Shown one piece after another: positions 1 through 12,304 of a DNA stretch of 64,000 nt. The first letter of the stretch is position 1. The number at the start of each line of letters is the position of its first letter. The notes under the pieces were generated by a model. It was not told the DNA's origin. It was given only the letters and a program-made list of their open reading frames with translations, and searched no databases. A program made the position numbers and the translations under genes. Source of the DNA: Eucalyptus grandis (Eukaryota; Streptophyta; Magnoliopsida; Myrtales; Myrtaceae); assembly GCF_016545825.1 (NCBI RefSeq), contig NC_052619.1, positions 30,481,803-30,545,802 of the forward strand, read 5' to 3'.

Positions 1-1859
1 GCGACCTAGTCGGCCACTTTATTATAATCTCTTGGTTCAAAACGGATACTGACTCCTTCTAGCTGGCCCAACAACTTAATGCAATCTTGAATGATGGACC
101 AAGAGGCCCATGGCATTTTAGACCGGCCCATTATGTAATTAACTGTTGATGAGCTAACAGTTGATAGTAGTGAATAGCTCTTTATCTGTACCTCTTATAA
201 TATATGGACATACTCATAGATTGATATTGATCTTAATGGCTAATGTAAGATGGGTGAATATTATTTTTAACACCGTTTTCACATTGAATTCATACATTCT
301 ATTCATACTACAAATATGAAATTTGGGAGTCGATTCTCAATTAAAATCAATTGACTTTTAATTTCTATGTTCACTTTGCTTTTTCTAAGAGATGCCTTCA
401 CTTGTGGTATATCAGCAAAGAGAGGTCAATATCACTTCTATCAGCCCTATCGAATTCATAACTTATTTAGTTATCGCATTTTTTATTTTTTATGACAACA
501 TGGTAAGACAAACGTTCAATTATTGTTATTTTTCTCATAATGTCATTAGGTATGTTGACCTGTCGATGGTCTTCATTCGTGACAAGATGTGCACGTGAAA
601 GAATGATGAGATTAACTGTTCAATTAGATGATTACCAAAAACAAGCAACGCCTGAAATAGTAAGGTCATGACTATTCGACCTCCAAACCATTGAAGGGGA
701 AATTTGTCGTTGGTTGGTGGACCAGTTTGATCCAAACTTGGGGGAGATAAGAACGTTCCATCAGCAATCTGTTTATTCTCGTGGACCGGGTTTGTGTTGC
801 CCAGTGGGCATTAATCAAGAGAAACGAGCTCGGCAAATTCGGTATGAAATGCTCTGAATGAATCTACAGGCAACGCTAAATTCAAACTTCGCAAACATGT
901 ATCGTGCTTCTACAGATAGTATATTTGTCGCCGATTTATATGAAAATGTTTCTTTGATCATGCATTGTTCAAAATTCACTAAAATTTCCCCATTATGGAG
1001 TTGGGTCACATTGAGAAAGTGGATATCGGCAATATGGTGTTGGCCCCGTAGCCAAAAAGATACTTCGGGCAATTGATTGGACAAATAATGTAATAAAAAA
1101 AATCATTAACCATATGCATATAGGTGTCTGATGATGCTCCCACGTCAATTATTAATAGACACAAGAAGCCATATTATTTAATTTAGAAAAATAGTGAAGG
1201 TATTACATGTTATGCTTAAAGCACGTGGTAATGACATTACGCCAATACCGAAAATGAGTCCATCTCAACCCCAAAAAGGATGAGATATAATCACCTAGAC
1301 GATATGATTGGTGCAATTGCTATACAGGAAATAGCTGTCGTTTGACAATGCTCTTTAGGTTGGTAGTACCTTGTGGCTGTAAGAAGTTTCCGATTGCACT
1401 TCCCTTGTGTGGATAATGCCTTCAGGACGATAACAATTCAGTTCATGGTACACAATCGCTATAAACAATAGGAGGGACTATAATGGTGATTTTAGAAGTT
1501 GACATAATCGAACTATCCTGTTGTTTAGCCTATCTTGAAATGGACGATCTTCCTTTGTTCTAGTGCAAAATTGATTCAAGATCAAGATTCAAATTACCAC
1601 ATGCATACATCATCTTATAATCACTCCAACACGATAGATCTAAGTGTTTCTAATGACTCTTTGTACGTGGGATAAATGGAATCCAACATTATAAAGATAT
1701 TTGGCTTCTTTTTTGATATTCAAGAAAGAGGGGCTAATCCCAAACTAGCACACCTACCTTCAAAACAATTTTCATGTCCAAATCGATTTATCGGTTATAC
1801 ACTTACTTTAAACTAATTTTTGATTGCAAATTTTCAAATTAACGTACCCAAAATCATAA
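1..1859. other. unassigned intergenic sequence
   Basis: No gene that I can name. Short open frames occur on both strands (392-598 plus, 815-1084 minus, 858-1076 plus), but none shows a recognisable domain, and they overlap each other on opposite strands. The stretch 640-1080 reads like decayed coding sequence, possibly of a transposon, but no diagnostic motif survives. From 1480 to 1860 it is AT-rich with nothing identifiable. Confidence 0.5.
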
Positions 1860-2480
1860 AATTGGGCAAATGTAGTATGAATGTAACAATTTCATGTTTT
1901 TTTTTTTTTTTTTTTTATGATATCCAGATTGAGATTTCTTTACTAAAAAATTAGTTTGGATAGGTAGGATATTAACTTGAGATTTTTTTGGTGATATTAA
2001 TTCTGGAAAAAAAAAGGAAGAAAAAATAATTGCAATTTTGAGATGGGTCCCATGGACCTCGGCAACCACTGCACCGCGGAAAACCGACAGCCAAATTATC
2101 GAAGATTACCCAAGAAAAAAAAAGGAGGAGGAAAAGGAAAGCGAACGGAAGAAGCAAACAAAGGATGGGATGAAGTGGAGACGGTGGAGGATCGGATCGG
2201 ATAGTCAAAGGAGAGGCAGAGGATCGAAGTGCATCGAAGGCCACAACCATTATGGGTTCTTTAGCAGGATAAGATTTGATCCATTCTTCGCCCCATCTCT
2301 CTTTTCTTCCACGCTTCCCAATCCCTCGCCCTCACGTCATCTTGCATCCCATCCTCTCTCCCCCAATCTCAGGTCCTCATCTCAGCCCTCTGCTTCTTTG
2401 CTTTCTGTATTTATCTGGGTACACACCATTCTAAGCTTGCTCTTTGCCATCAGCGCCAGCCTCTCCGAGTGGAATTCAGG
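1860..2480 (+). promoter_or_regulatory. MDH promoter and 5' leader region
   Basis: This covers the sequence just upstream of the MDH start codon. It holds a poly-T run at about 1895-1917, purine-rich tracts (about 2110-2165) and a pyrimidine-rich leader from about 2290 to 2400 that looks like a plant 5' UTR. An ACGT-core element (reverse complement TGACGTGA) lies at about 2332-2339 and could bind bZIP factors. No convincing TATA box was found, so the transcription start is not placed. Confidence 0.35.
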
Positions 2481-5400
2481 ATGCAGCCCGCTTCCGAGGC
2501 CAACCAACGCATCGCAAGAATCTCCGCTCACCTTCACCCACCTAATTTGCAGGTATGCCCATTGAAATTGGGCTCTTCCTCGATCGTGGGTCGTGCTCGT
2601 TTTCTTTTCATTCGCTCTCTTTCTTGTTTTTTCTATGGGCCAGTCGTCTTCGTTGCTAAAAAAATCGCTAAATTGAAATGGGTAGTTGTTAATTTCTGAA
2701 AGGTTACGCAATTGGTGAGCTTTAATTGAATCGTGAGCTGCGACTGTCGAAGCTGGCGATGCTTTTTTATTATGATGCTTAGTTTTATTGGTTGAAGAGC
2801 TAATGAGGAGTGATCGTGCATTGTGGGTGACTCTTAGATGGAGGAGAGCGCGGGGCTAAGGCGTGCGAATTGCCGGGCAAAGGGTGCAGCGCCGGGATTC
2901 AAAGTCGCCATCCTGGGAGCGGCTGGAGGGATCGGGCAGCCTCTGGCATTGTTGATGAAGATCAACCCGCTCGTCTCTGTTCTTCATCTGTATGATGTTG
3001 TGAATACTCCTGGCGTCACCGCTGATATCAGCCACATGGACACTGGTGCCGTGGTGAGTTTCCCCTCCCATCATCAATTAGATTGCCGTTTGCTGAATTT
3101 GGGATGAACACAATTGTTGGTCTCTATATGAAGGTGGAATTTAATATTGTTGATCGTTTTTCTGGGGATATTGTTGGGATTACCTTTTCAGATGAGTGAG
3201 CTCGATATCATCATTGTATATGGATGTTTTACTAAGTCAAACTAAGTTGTTTCTTCTATAATCAGGTCCGCGGATTTCTGGGACAGCCACAACTGGAGGA
3301 AGCCCTTGTAGGAATGGACCTTGTCATCATCCCTGCTGGAGTTCCTAGGAAACCCGGGATGACAAGAGATGACCTGTTCAAGATAAATGCTGGAATTGTC
3401 AGAACCCTTTGTGAAGGAATTGCCAAATCATGCCCAAAAGCTATCGTCAACCTGATTAGCAACCCTGTTAACTCCACAGTTCCCATTGCAGCCGAAGTTT
3501 TCAAGAAAGCTGGCACTTATGATCCTAAGAGACTGTTGGGTGTGACCACACTCGATGTAGTTAGAGCAAATACTTTTGTGGTAGGTGTCACTCCTGCCTC
3601 TACTGTCTTGCTGATACTATTGAGAAGCATGGAGTATCTTTATGTTCAGACTATCAGGTCGTCACTTTGTATAAGCCTACAAAGTTGGAAGCATATGTTA
3701 CCTTGTTTAGCATGCTCTCTTGACTTAAACGTTATAATTGGTGTACCTACAATTAGTAACTTGCTCCAAGGGCATCAACCTTTTCCTGGCTTGTGAAAAG
3801 ACAACTTAGTTGAATTTTATTAAATAGGTTAACACCCATCTATGGGATCATGTGCAGTGGTTTAAAAGCAAGTTAATAAAACCCGGCTATGTGCAAGCCT
3901 AGCAGTAGAGTCGAGACGCCCCATGTATTTGATTGTTTCAGGTGAAATAATCATGTAACTTCTGTTCCATATTAGTGAGAGTTATTGGTTCTCTTCTCAT
4001 GATGATGAGGGTTTTTGGGGTCATAGATACTTGGTATTAATGCTCAGGCAGCAAAATTGTACCGATACCAGTTTCGAGACAATGCTATGAACGCCAACAA
4101 CTTTATTCATTTCCATTGTGTCTTGCAGGCAGAAGTACTGGGTCTTGATCCTAGAGAAGTCGATGTTCCAGTTGTTGGGGGTCATGCAGGAGTGACAATT
4201 TTACCTCTTTTATCTCAGGTTTGTGATGTATTCTTCCTGATGAGAACTTATTATATGTTTGATAGGAACTTGCAACTTTCCTCTATAATGCTAAATGGCA
4301 ATTGGCATTTTCAAAATCTGTAGGTTAAACCACCTTGTTCTTTCACTCCTCCAGAAATTGATTACCTGACATCACGCATCCAAAATGGCGGGACAGAAGT
4401 TGTCGAGGTATATAAATTTCAATTTGTTATGGATTTGGACGTCAAATTGGCGGTGTTACCGATATATCATATTCCGTCAGTCTCTTCATTTTTGCATTTT
4501 CAGGTTGTAAATAGTGCTTTAGCTGTTCTAGTGATGTTCATTTTCTTAAGGGCTTGTGACAAGCTTCAAAGTTTTGAAGCTGCCTAAGGAGTACACTGTT
4601 ACAAGCAAGCTTTTTTTCCCCAGACACATGACTGCATCCTTAATCATGTTAGAGCTCTAGATCCTTTAAATTTACCAGCCATTTCGAAGATATTCTCTGC
4701 CAAGAACTTTCTATATGAGAAGGATGAGATTTTCTCAAGAATCACATCGTAGGTCCATGTGGGCATATATCTTTCTCAAGTCAACTTTATGGCATGAAGC
4801 CTTTGCCTATGCACTGTAATGAACAGAAAAGAGCTTGATATTATCTCTACTAGAATATGATTATCACAACCATGGATTTTTTTTTTTTTTTTTTGTTGGT
4901 AAGAACCTTGAAATTTTTTCCATTACCGCTACCCTAAGAAATGTTTTAATATAAAGATTTTTGTCCAAATTATTGGGACACCTTGCATGTGAAAGTATGT
5001 AGAAGGTGATCACTTTGTCTTGGGCTATTGGTAGAAGCAAGCAGTTATGGAGAGTATCTAAGTTTCTGATTATTTTGTCTGGTCCTCTGGTCCTCATTAA
5101 GGAAAACAAAGGAAGGTGACAAAAAGACTATAGAAACATAGCACCGTATACATCTCTTGCCATTATATTAAGAGAATGATTTGCATTTTGATGATAAGAG
5201 GAGAAGTTCATGTGGTGACAGGATTGTTAGATATATCAGATTTTCTAAAAGTGATTGCTGATTTCTAACCAAAACTGTATGATTTTTGCATCTGTTTCCA
5301 CAATGAAATTCTGACATGACATCTTAGGCTTTGCTTCTCTGCTTCCATACATTTTTGTTCTGAAGCCAACTGAATTGTGTACGTTTGTGCCTTGACAACT

Positions 5401-6029
5401 ATCAGGCTAAAGCTGGAGCTGGCTCGGCAACTCTCTCAATGGTCAGTCCTTTTTTTGGCCCTTGGGATGTAGTTTGATCTCTTTCATGACCAGGCAATTT
5501 GATGAATTTTTGATATGCAGACTCTTTTCATATGCTAAAATAATGTGAAAATGAAATATGCAGGCATATGCTTCTGTGAAGTTTGCTGATGCATGCCTGC
5601 GTGGGTTGAGGGGTGATGCGGGTATTGTCGAATGTGCATTTGTTGCTTCTCAGGTTTGGTGCCTTGAAAGAACTTATCGAGATTTGAAAATCTTTGTATT
5701 TCTCTCAAATCTAAAATGAAACCACCGATAATTTTCTTTGTTGTTGTCCCCATATTTCAGGTAACTGAGCTTCCGTTCTTTGCATCCAAAGTGCGCCTCG
5801 GTCGTACTGGGGCTGAGGAGGTTCTTCCTCTTGGCCCACTGAATGAGTATGAAAGGTCTGGAATTTTAATAATCCTGAGATTTTTAAGTCTGCTCTGATT
5901 ACACATCAAAGAAAGATAAAGTTTTCTAATTTCGGCTGTTGTTTGTTAACCTGTAGGGCTGGCTTGGAAAAGGCAAAGCAAGAGTTAGCAGAGAGTATTC
6001 AGAAGGGCATTTCATTTATCAAGAAGTGA
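2481..6029 (+). CDS. PMDH: peroxisomal (glyoxysomal) NAD-malate dehydrogenase, nine exons, intact
   Basis: NAD-dependent malate dehydrogenase interconverts malate and oxaloacetate in peroxisomes, supporting beta-oxidation, the glyoxylate cycle and photorespiration. The exons join in frame to 356 residues, the usual length: 2481-2552, 2838-3053, 3266-3580, 4129-4218, 4324-4407, 5406-5441, 5564-5653, 5761-5855 and 5957-6029, all with GT-AG borders. Residues 10-18 (RIARISAHL) match the PTS2 peroxisomal import signal, and Cys36 sits where PTS2 presequences are normally cleaved. GAAGGIG (51-57) is the NAD loop. Arg124, Arg130 and Arg196 fit the substrate-binding arginines; Asp193 and His220 fit the catalytic pair. 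The ATG at 2481 is chosen because it gives the conserved family N-terminus; a GTG lies in frame upstream at 2469. Intron 5 (4408-5405) is the longest. The gene's 3' part is copied at 24692-31170 and 32488-44040. No lesion was seen. Confidence 0.96.
2508..2534 (+). other. PTS2 peroxisomal targeting signal (in MDH exon 1)
   Basis: The nonapeptide RIARISAHL fits the PTS2 pattern R-[LVI]-x5-[HQ]-[LA]. It lies wholly in the 24-codon first exon. Exon 2 starts with its own in-frame ATG (2838), so a transcript starting in intron 1 would encode an enzyme without this signal. Confidence 0.85.
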
Positions 6030-6778
6030 ACGAGTTAAAGACGTTTCTTTTCGGAACGAAAGAGATAGCCTCTCCATAGTTTCCGGTTATTTTCTACTCA
6101 GAATTGGTTCTTGGGAATAAGTGGTTTAGACCAGGAAGATATCGAAGTTATTCAGCATAGCTGACGTAGGAAAAAACGGAGGATTTTCTTTTCTTGAATG
6201 TTATGTACTCGAATGGTGATGTGTAATAACGAGGTGGAAAAGATGTTTGTATATTATAGTTCTATGTCCATCTTTCTCGTCTTCGTCTTCGTGTTTGCAT
6301 CTGTGTTTTCGACTTTCTTATGCACCTGCAGTGTCGCCTCCGAGTTGCACTTCAATTGTGCAATGCCGCAATAGGCAAATAAGCGGGAGCCCGTTTTTGG
6401 CTCTAGGCCTGAAGTTTAGGGGACTCAAGTGCAGCTTTTTGTGGCTCTGTCCAGAAGATTTTAAGAGTCACACGAGCAAAGATAGCCATTCTAGAGGCCC
6501 TTCTTGGGTGGAAGGCGGAGAGAGTTTAAATTATCATTTGAACACAAAAAGGCACAAGTTCGAGAATTTTCAATTGGAGATGCCTCTCGACTGATTCTCT
6601 CCCCAATTACCAGCACAATTTCTCACACCAAGTTTTACTTACTTGGAGCATTTAAATTTAACAAACGACTTTAAGCTCGAAATAATTATCTAATGAAAGA
6701 TGATTTAGTTATCAATAATAATTTATGGCAAGTTTCTCAATGGATAATGAAAATAGTTTATATTCATTCAATTTATCC
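6030..6778 (+). other. MDH 3' UTR and flank, left part of duplicated block A
   Basis: The 3' UTR starts at 6030; its end was not placed, and AT-rich candidate signals occur near 6220-6260. The sequence to about 6778 aligns by eye with 43628-45045 of block B, apart from the inverted-repeat insertion there. A similar but more diverged stretch follows pseudogene C (30693-31170). An open frame at 6247-6594 is probably not coding, because it is not kept in the other copies. Confidence 0.6.
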
Positions 6779-9700
6779 AACGCTTAAAAAGGCAAGAGAT
6801 TTTGCTTGTATGAAGGTCAAACTTCAAAGGCTCCTGCTCTTGATAACACACATCTGGTGGAGACCCGTATTAAAGTGGCGGAGAAGTTAAATCAGTGGGC
6901 TTTGGTGGCTAGCCCTAATAAACCACCGGATTATCCATGAAGATTTTAAGTTGGAATTGTCAGGGGTTGGGCACACACCCTTGACAATTCAAGCTTTGCG
7001 AGTCCTTATGACTCAAGAAAGGCCCAGCATCATCTTTTTAATGGAAACTAAAAATCAAGAGCATAAGGTGCAACGATTAAGAAGCAAGTTAAAATTTCAG
7101 AATTGTTTCTTAGTGGATCCAGCAGGTATTGCTGGGCGTTTAGCTATTTTCTGGGATGACCAGGTATTAATATCCATTAAGTCTTTCTCGAATAGCTTTA
7201 TTAATGTTCAATGTCATGTCAAAGAAACCAAATAGAGAATGTATATCACATTTCTATATGCTCCCACTAAATTCCATGAAAGAGTATTGTTATGGGAGGC
7301 TATACATAGAGCGAGTGTAAATTATCATCTACCTTGGCTTAACATGGGGGATTTTAATGAAATTCTGTATTACTGGGAAAAAGTGGGTTAAAAAAGAGCA
7401 GAAAACTGCTGGCTTACAGCTTTCAGAGACTTTTTGCACCAATGTCCCTTAATGGATTTGGAATACAAGGGCTGTGCGTATATCTAGACAAATAAAAGAG
7501 CAGGAGAACACTTGGTTAAGAAGCGCCTTGATAGAGCTCTATGTAACTTGGATTGGAGACTTGAATATCCAACTACCGAATGTATAGCATTACTAGCCAT
7601 TGGCTCGGATCATAGCCCTCTTATAATATCACTTTACCAACGAAAGGAACGGAGGAAAAGGGTATTCTGATACGAAGCTTTGTGGTCAGGGGATAAGGAG
7701 TGTGTGCAGTTAGTTAAGAAAACTTGGGCTGAAACCTAATTACAAAGGCTAAATATGATGGAAAAACTGCAGATAGTGGTACAAAAGTTGATAATGTCAA
7801 GTAAGAATAGATTTTCCAATGCTAATAGGAAGATTGAGTGGCTGAAGAGTGAGCTTCAAAGGTTGATGAATGAAATGGAAGCTTCTTAGGAATGTGTGGA
7901 AGCAAAGAAGATATCTCAAGAGATTGAATACTTGTGCCAGTAAAAGGAGATGTATTGGGAATGCGGTCTAGAATTAGCTGGTTGAAATGGGGCGATAGAA
8001 ACACTAAATTCTTCCATGCTATAGCTATTCAGAGATGATCCAAAAACAGAATAACCATGCTAAAGAATGCTGAAGATGATTGGGTGAGAGAGGAACAACT
8101 TTTGAAGCAAATGACGGAGACATATTTTAAAAATTTGTATGAGTCTATGGGGTCTCGAAACTTTCAACCTATTCTTCACCAAATTCCAACTTATGTTAAT
8201 GAAACAATGAACTAACAGCTGGTTAAATTTGTTACTTTGGAGGAGATTATGACTGCAATGAACCAATTAGGAGCTACTAAAGCCCCAGGACCGGATGGGC
8301 TTAATGGACTCTTCTTTAGGAATCATTGGCCAGCTATAGGCCAGGATATTTGTAGGGAAGTACAGAATTTTTTTGATACGGGTTTACCTAAATTCAGCCA
8401 TGAACAGAACCCAAATCACCCTAATTCCCAAAATCCCAAACCCCGAAAAGCTTGAACAATTCCACCTAATCAACCTCTGCAATTTTTTGTACAAAATCAT
8501 TTCCAAAGTATTAACCAATAGACTTAAACCCCTACTATCAAGTTTTATTGCTGAAGAACAAAGTGCTTTTGTGGGGGGTAGACAAATTCAAGACAATATC
8601 CTAATTGTGCAGAAGTACTCCATAGAATGCAAACTCGGAAGAGAAAGAATAAATTCCAAGCTGTTCTAAAGCTGGATATGTAGAAGGCATATGATCGGAT
8701 TGAATGGGATTTCCTTTGAGCATGCTTACTCAAGATGGGATTATGTGATAAGTGGGTACAATGGGTGATGCAATGTGTTTCAACGGTTTCGTTTAGTGTA
8801 AATTTCAATGGGGAACTCCTACCTTCATTTAAGCCAAACAGAGGGATTCGACAAGGTGACCCACTATCCCCTTATCTCTTCATTTTAATGGCAAACACCC
8901 TCTCAAACCTAATCAAACAAGCTGTAGCAGATGGTACACTCCGAGCAATCAAGTTGAATAGAAGGTCCTACTCTATCACACTTACTATTTGCAGATGACT
9001 CAATTTTCTTTCTCCATGCAACCATATTAGAATGTCAAAATTTGGCGGCCAATTTACACCAATATTGTTTTGCATCAGGCCAGGCTATTAATCTTAATAA
9101 GTCAGGCATTTATTTTAGTAAAAGCTGTCCAATGAACTTGAGAAGAAATATGGCTTCAAAATTGAGAGTTTTAGAGATAAAGAAAACAGGGAAGTATTTA
9201 GGAATTCTTTCGGATTAAGGAGCTTCCAAGAAATATATATTCGCTTGGATTCTATCTTGAGTTAATATGATGTTGGAAAACTGGAAGGATAATTTGCTGT
9301 CAAAAGTAGGGAAGGAAATATTGATCAAAGCGATATCTGAGGCCATTCCTCAATATGCAATGTCCATTTTCAAAATCCTATTTCAATTTGCAAATATATT
9401 GAGAAGAAAATTGCCAATTTATGGTTGAGAAATAGTAACAAATTTGCTGGGGTTCATTGGAAAAATTGGGAAACTCTAAAACTTAGGAAGAATGGGGGGG
9501 TCTCGACTTCAAAGATTTACTTGCCTTCAATACAGCTATGTTAGGGAAGTAAGCTTGGTGCTTTTTACAGCAACCATAGTCCTTGCTAAGCCAAGTGATG
9601 AAGGGTCTTTATTATCCGCATGGTGATTTTTGGAAAGCTAGAAAAGGTTCCTGACCTTCATGGGGATGACAAAGTATTTTCTCGGAAGAGATTCTATAGC

Positions 9701-11323
9701 ACCATTTGTTATGTATTCAATGGGAAGTGGAAAGAAAATTTTGATTCGAGAAGACAAATGGTTGAAAAGTGGACTTATTGGTGGCCTAGCAACAAGAAAT
9801 GAGCCAGTTCATGTGGCTGAATTAATAGAACCAGAAGTTGGGATATGGGATGAACCAATGGTAAGATCGTTGTTTGATGATCAAAGAATGAAGGAAATCC
9901 TAGAAACCCCTATTGGATTACCCACTATAGAAGACAAATTGGTTTGGATGAATAACAAGCCAAGGTCCTACACAGTTAAAGGCGGTTATTTCACCATTAG
10001 AGATAGATCAGCTAGTACACATACAACAACAACTTCATATCACCAAACGACACCTCAACTCTAGAAATATATTTGGCACTCTAGAACTCTACCCAAAATT
10101 AAACTATTTCTCTGGAGTGCATGTCAAAATACGATGCCTACTCTAGAAAATTTACACAGGAGAAGAATAGTATCTACCCCATTATGTCCCATATGCAAAT
10201 AGGAAGCTGAAACCATTGAACATACCCTCCTGCTCTGCCCATGGACAGCTCAAATATGGCTCGCCACCTCCCTGCAAATTAAAATATCAAGAATTGGGTT
10301 AACAAGATTTGACGACTAGGCTGTGCAAGTTAAAAAAAGACCCACAAGGAGATTTGAAGTTCAACCTAACCGCAACAATCTTGTGGTGCATATGGAAAGA
10401 CAGGAATCACTTCATTTTCGGGCAATGTCCCCTGCATCCGCAACAAACACTATTCAAAGCTTTAGCTTTACACGAGAACTTTCTCATGTGGAACTGCAAA
10501 CCAAAGGAAAAGAAGACAAGTGAAGCTCAGACTTACCGATGGCAACCCCTGGCCCCAGATGTGCTAAAAGTTAACATCGATGCTTCTTTTATCCGAAATG
10601 AAGGAGCGGCTACAACTTCTAACGAGAACAGGGGATCGAACGAAGAAACCAACGAAAACAGGGGATCGCACGAAGAAGCTACTACAGCTTCAGAGGAGAA
10701 CAAAGGATCCATCGCCATCGCCGGCCTTTGTCGACACTCCAAGGGGCGTCTTGTTGATTGCTTCTCCAAGCCAGTTGCGATTTCTTCTGCAGAACATGCG
10801 GGGCCAATAGGGGATTGCACGAAGAAGCCATTACAGCTTCAAAGAAGAACAGGGATCCATCGCCTACCTTTGTCGAGACTCCAAGGGGCATATTGTTGAT
10901 GGCTTCTCCAAGCTGGTTGTGGTTTCTATTGCAGAATAGGCGGAGGCCATGGCACTTCTTGAAACCTTAGAGTTCCTTTCTTCCAGATCTGAGTTGAAAA
11001 TGCAAGTACATTTGGATTGCCTTTCCCTAGTGCAAAGCATTTTGATGACAACTGCAACAAGTTGGGAAATTAAGGGCATCGTGGATTGAATCAAGGCCAA
11101 GCTAAATGAGTTTTCTGGGCTTTCTCTGGCCTATTGCAGCAGGGAGTTTAATAGGACAACAGATTGGCTTGCAAAAGCCTAAAGATTTAACTGTCTTCCT
11201 AGTAATTGAATAGCTAATCCCCTGCCCAGCCTGTTTGATTTGTTATATGCCGATACTTTTGATGTATTTCCTCCAAACTTGGCTAAGTAAATTAATAGCA
11301 ATCGTATTTTTGACCAAAAAAAA
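6779..11323 (+). mobile_element. L1-type non-LTR retrotransposon (LINE), 5'-truncated and decayed
   Basis: Only ORF2-like sequence is seen. The order is: endonuclease start at 6937 (MKILSWNCQGLG, then a frameshift near 6970); reverse transcriptase with APGPDG near 8285, a decayed YDRIEWDF near 8690 and RQGDPLSPYLF near 8850; a zinc-finger-like segment with LCPICK near 10185; and an RNase H-like end from about 10555. Many stops and frameshifts show that it is dead. ORF1 is absent. The 3' end is an A8 run at 11316-11323. Block B lacks the element: sequence matching both flanks is continuous near 45045-45065, which gives an empty site. No clean target duplication could be read, so the left border is good to about 10 bases. 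Confidence 0.88.
10661..10958 (+). repeat. 149 bp tandem duplication inside the LINE RNase H region
   Basis: A unit starting GGGGATYGCA begins at 10661 and again at 10810, so the period is 149 bases. Both units contain the ACTCCAAGGGGC and TTCTCCAAG landmarks. A shorter 30-base repeat (around GAACAGGGGATCG and its variant) precedes it at about 10625 and 10655. The 149-base step is not a multiple of three, so it breaks the frame. Confidence 0.7.
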
Positions 11324-12304
11324 GGTGATATTAGCAATTAATTTTTTAAAAATTTAAATGATTGTTTTTCTTGAAATAAGATTATCCTAGTGTTTTTCCA
11401 CGGGTGTAAGCATCAGTCCTTTTTTCGTTTGACTTGTGAGAGTTCGACTAAAATATGTTCCAACTGCAGAGTAGACCCCAGGAGAGGACAACTCAGATCC
11501 ATAAAAATAATCCTGGAAGAGTACGCCTCGCCGGTCTTGTCAGATCTTTTCCTGGGAAACGGAACCAATCTCACTCCACTCCCAAGGCGACACATGTCGT
11601 CCAGGAAACTTGAAGTCGCAAGTCGACGTCCTCGATTTCGCTGGAAGAAGCAGATAACCTCGAGACTTTCCTCTTGAGGTACGGTTCCTTCACCTCGATC
11701 TTGATGATGGAGGACTGAGACGGCGACGAGGGTTGGACTGAGACGACGGTGGGGCGGTGGGGCGGTGGGGCGGTTGGAAGGGTGTAGTAGACGTTGGAGT
11801 GGAAGAGAACAACAAGAAGAAGAAACAAGAAGAAGAAACAAAAGGAAAATGAAGAGAGGGGAGACAGGGGTGACGTGAGGTGAGGGAGGGTGAGCGCTGT
11901 GTGACCCGTGAATGGAGTGGGATTTTCGTGCGTTGAAATCCTGTTCCTACCCAATAATTTCGTTGTCTTAGAACTCTTCTTACTTTCCATTTCTGGCTCT
12001 CAGGTCTGGGCTCTCTCTCTCCCCCCTCTCTCCCCTCCGGCAGCGTCCTTCCGTCCTTCTCTCCATACCATCGACTCAGTCGCTGTCTCATCTCGATCGG
12101 CCGTTAACCAGCGCACTAGGTGCTCTCTCTTTATATCAGTTTCGTTTTCGATTTCTCCGTCGAATGCCATTGTTGATTGATGGCTGTGAGTCTGTGACTA
12201 ACCAAGCGCACCATCTGTTTTCTTTTCCTTCCTTTTATGTTTCGTAACTGTTGATTGATTTCTTGCCTCAAGCAAGCCCATTGACTCGATTCTGTCTCAA
12301 GGCG
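11324..12304 (+). promoter_or_regulatory. TNL1 promoter and 5' leader
   Basis: This is the upstream region of TNL1, homologous to 45061-45855 before TNL2. It includes a CT-rich leader at about 12010-12060 (a CTCTCT run) and a likely untranslated first part. Relative to TNL2 it has about 190 extra bases (about 12143-12331), including the first start codon at 12305. Long open frames on the minus strand (11413-11841, 11571-11990) lie over this region; the 11413-11841 frame is not kept in the other copy (45080-45595) beyond its middle, so it is not called. Confidence 0.5.

Noticed and set aside
815..1084. 89-codon minus-strand frame with a protein-like look
   Set aside because: It overlaps a plus-strand frame of similar size and matches no family motif I can name with confidence.
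6247..6594. 115-codon frame after the MDH stop
   Set aside because: It lies in the 3' UTR and flank, begins without an ATG context, and is not kept in the corresponding block B and C sequence.
11413..11990. Open frames on the minus strand before TNL1, with a counterpart before TNL2 (45080-45595)
   Set aside because: The best frame shifts relative to its counterpart halfway along, has no known domain, and lies over the promoter and CT-rich leader. Low-complexity sequence explains its length.
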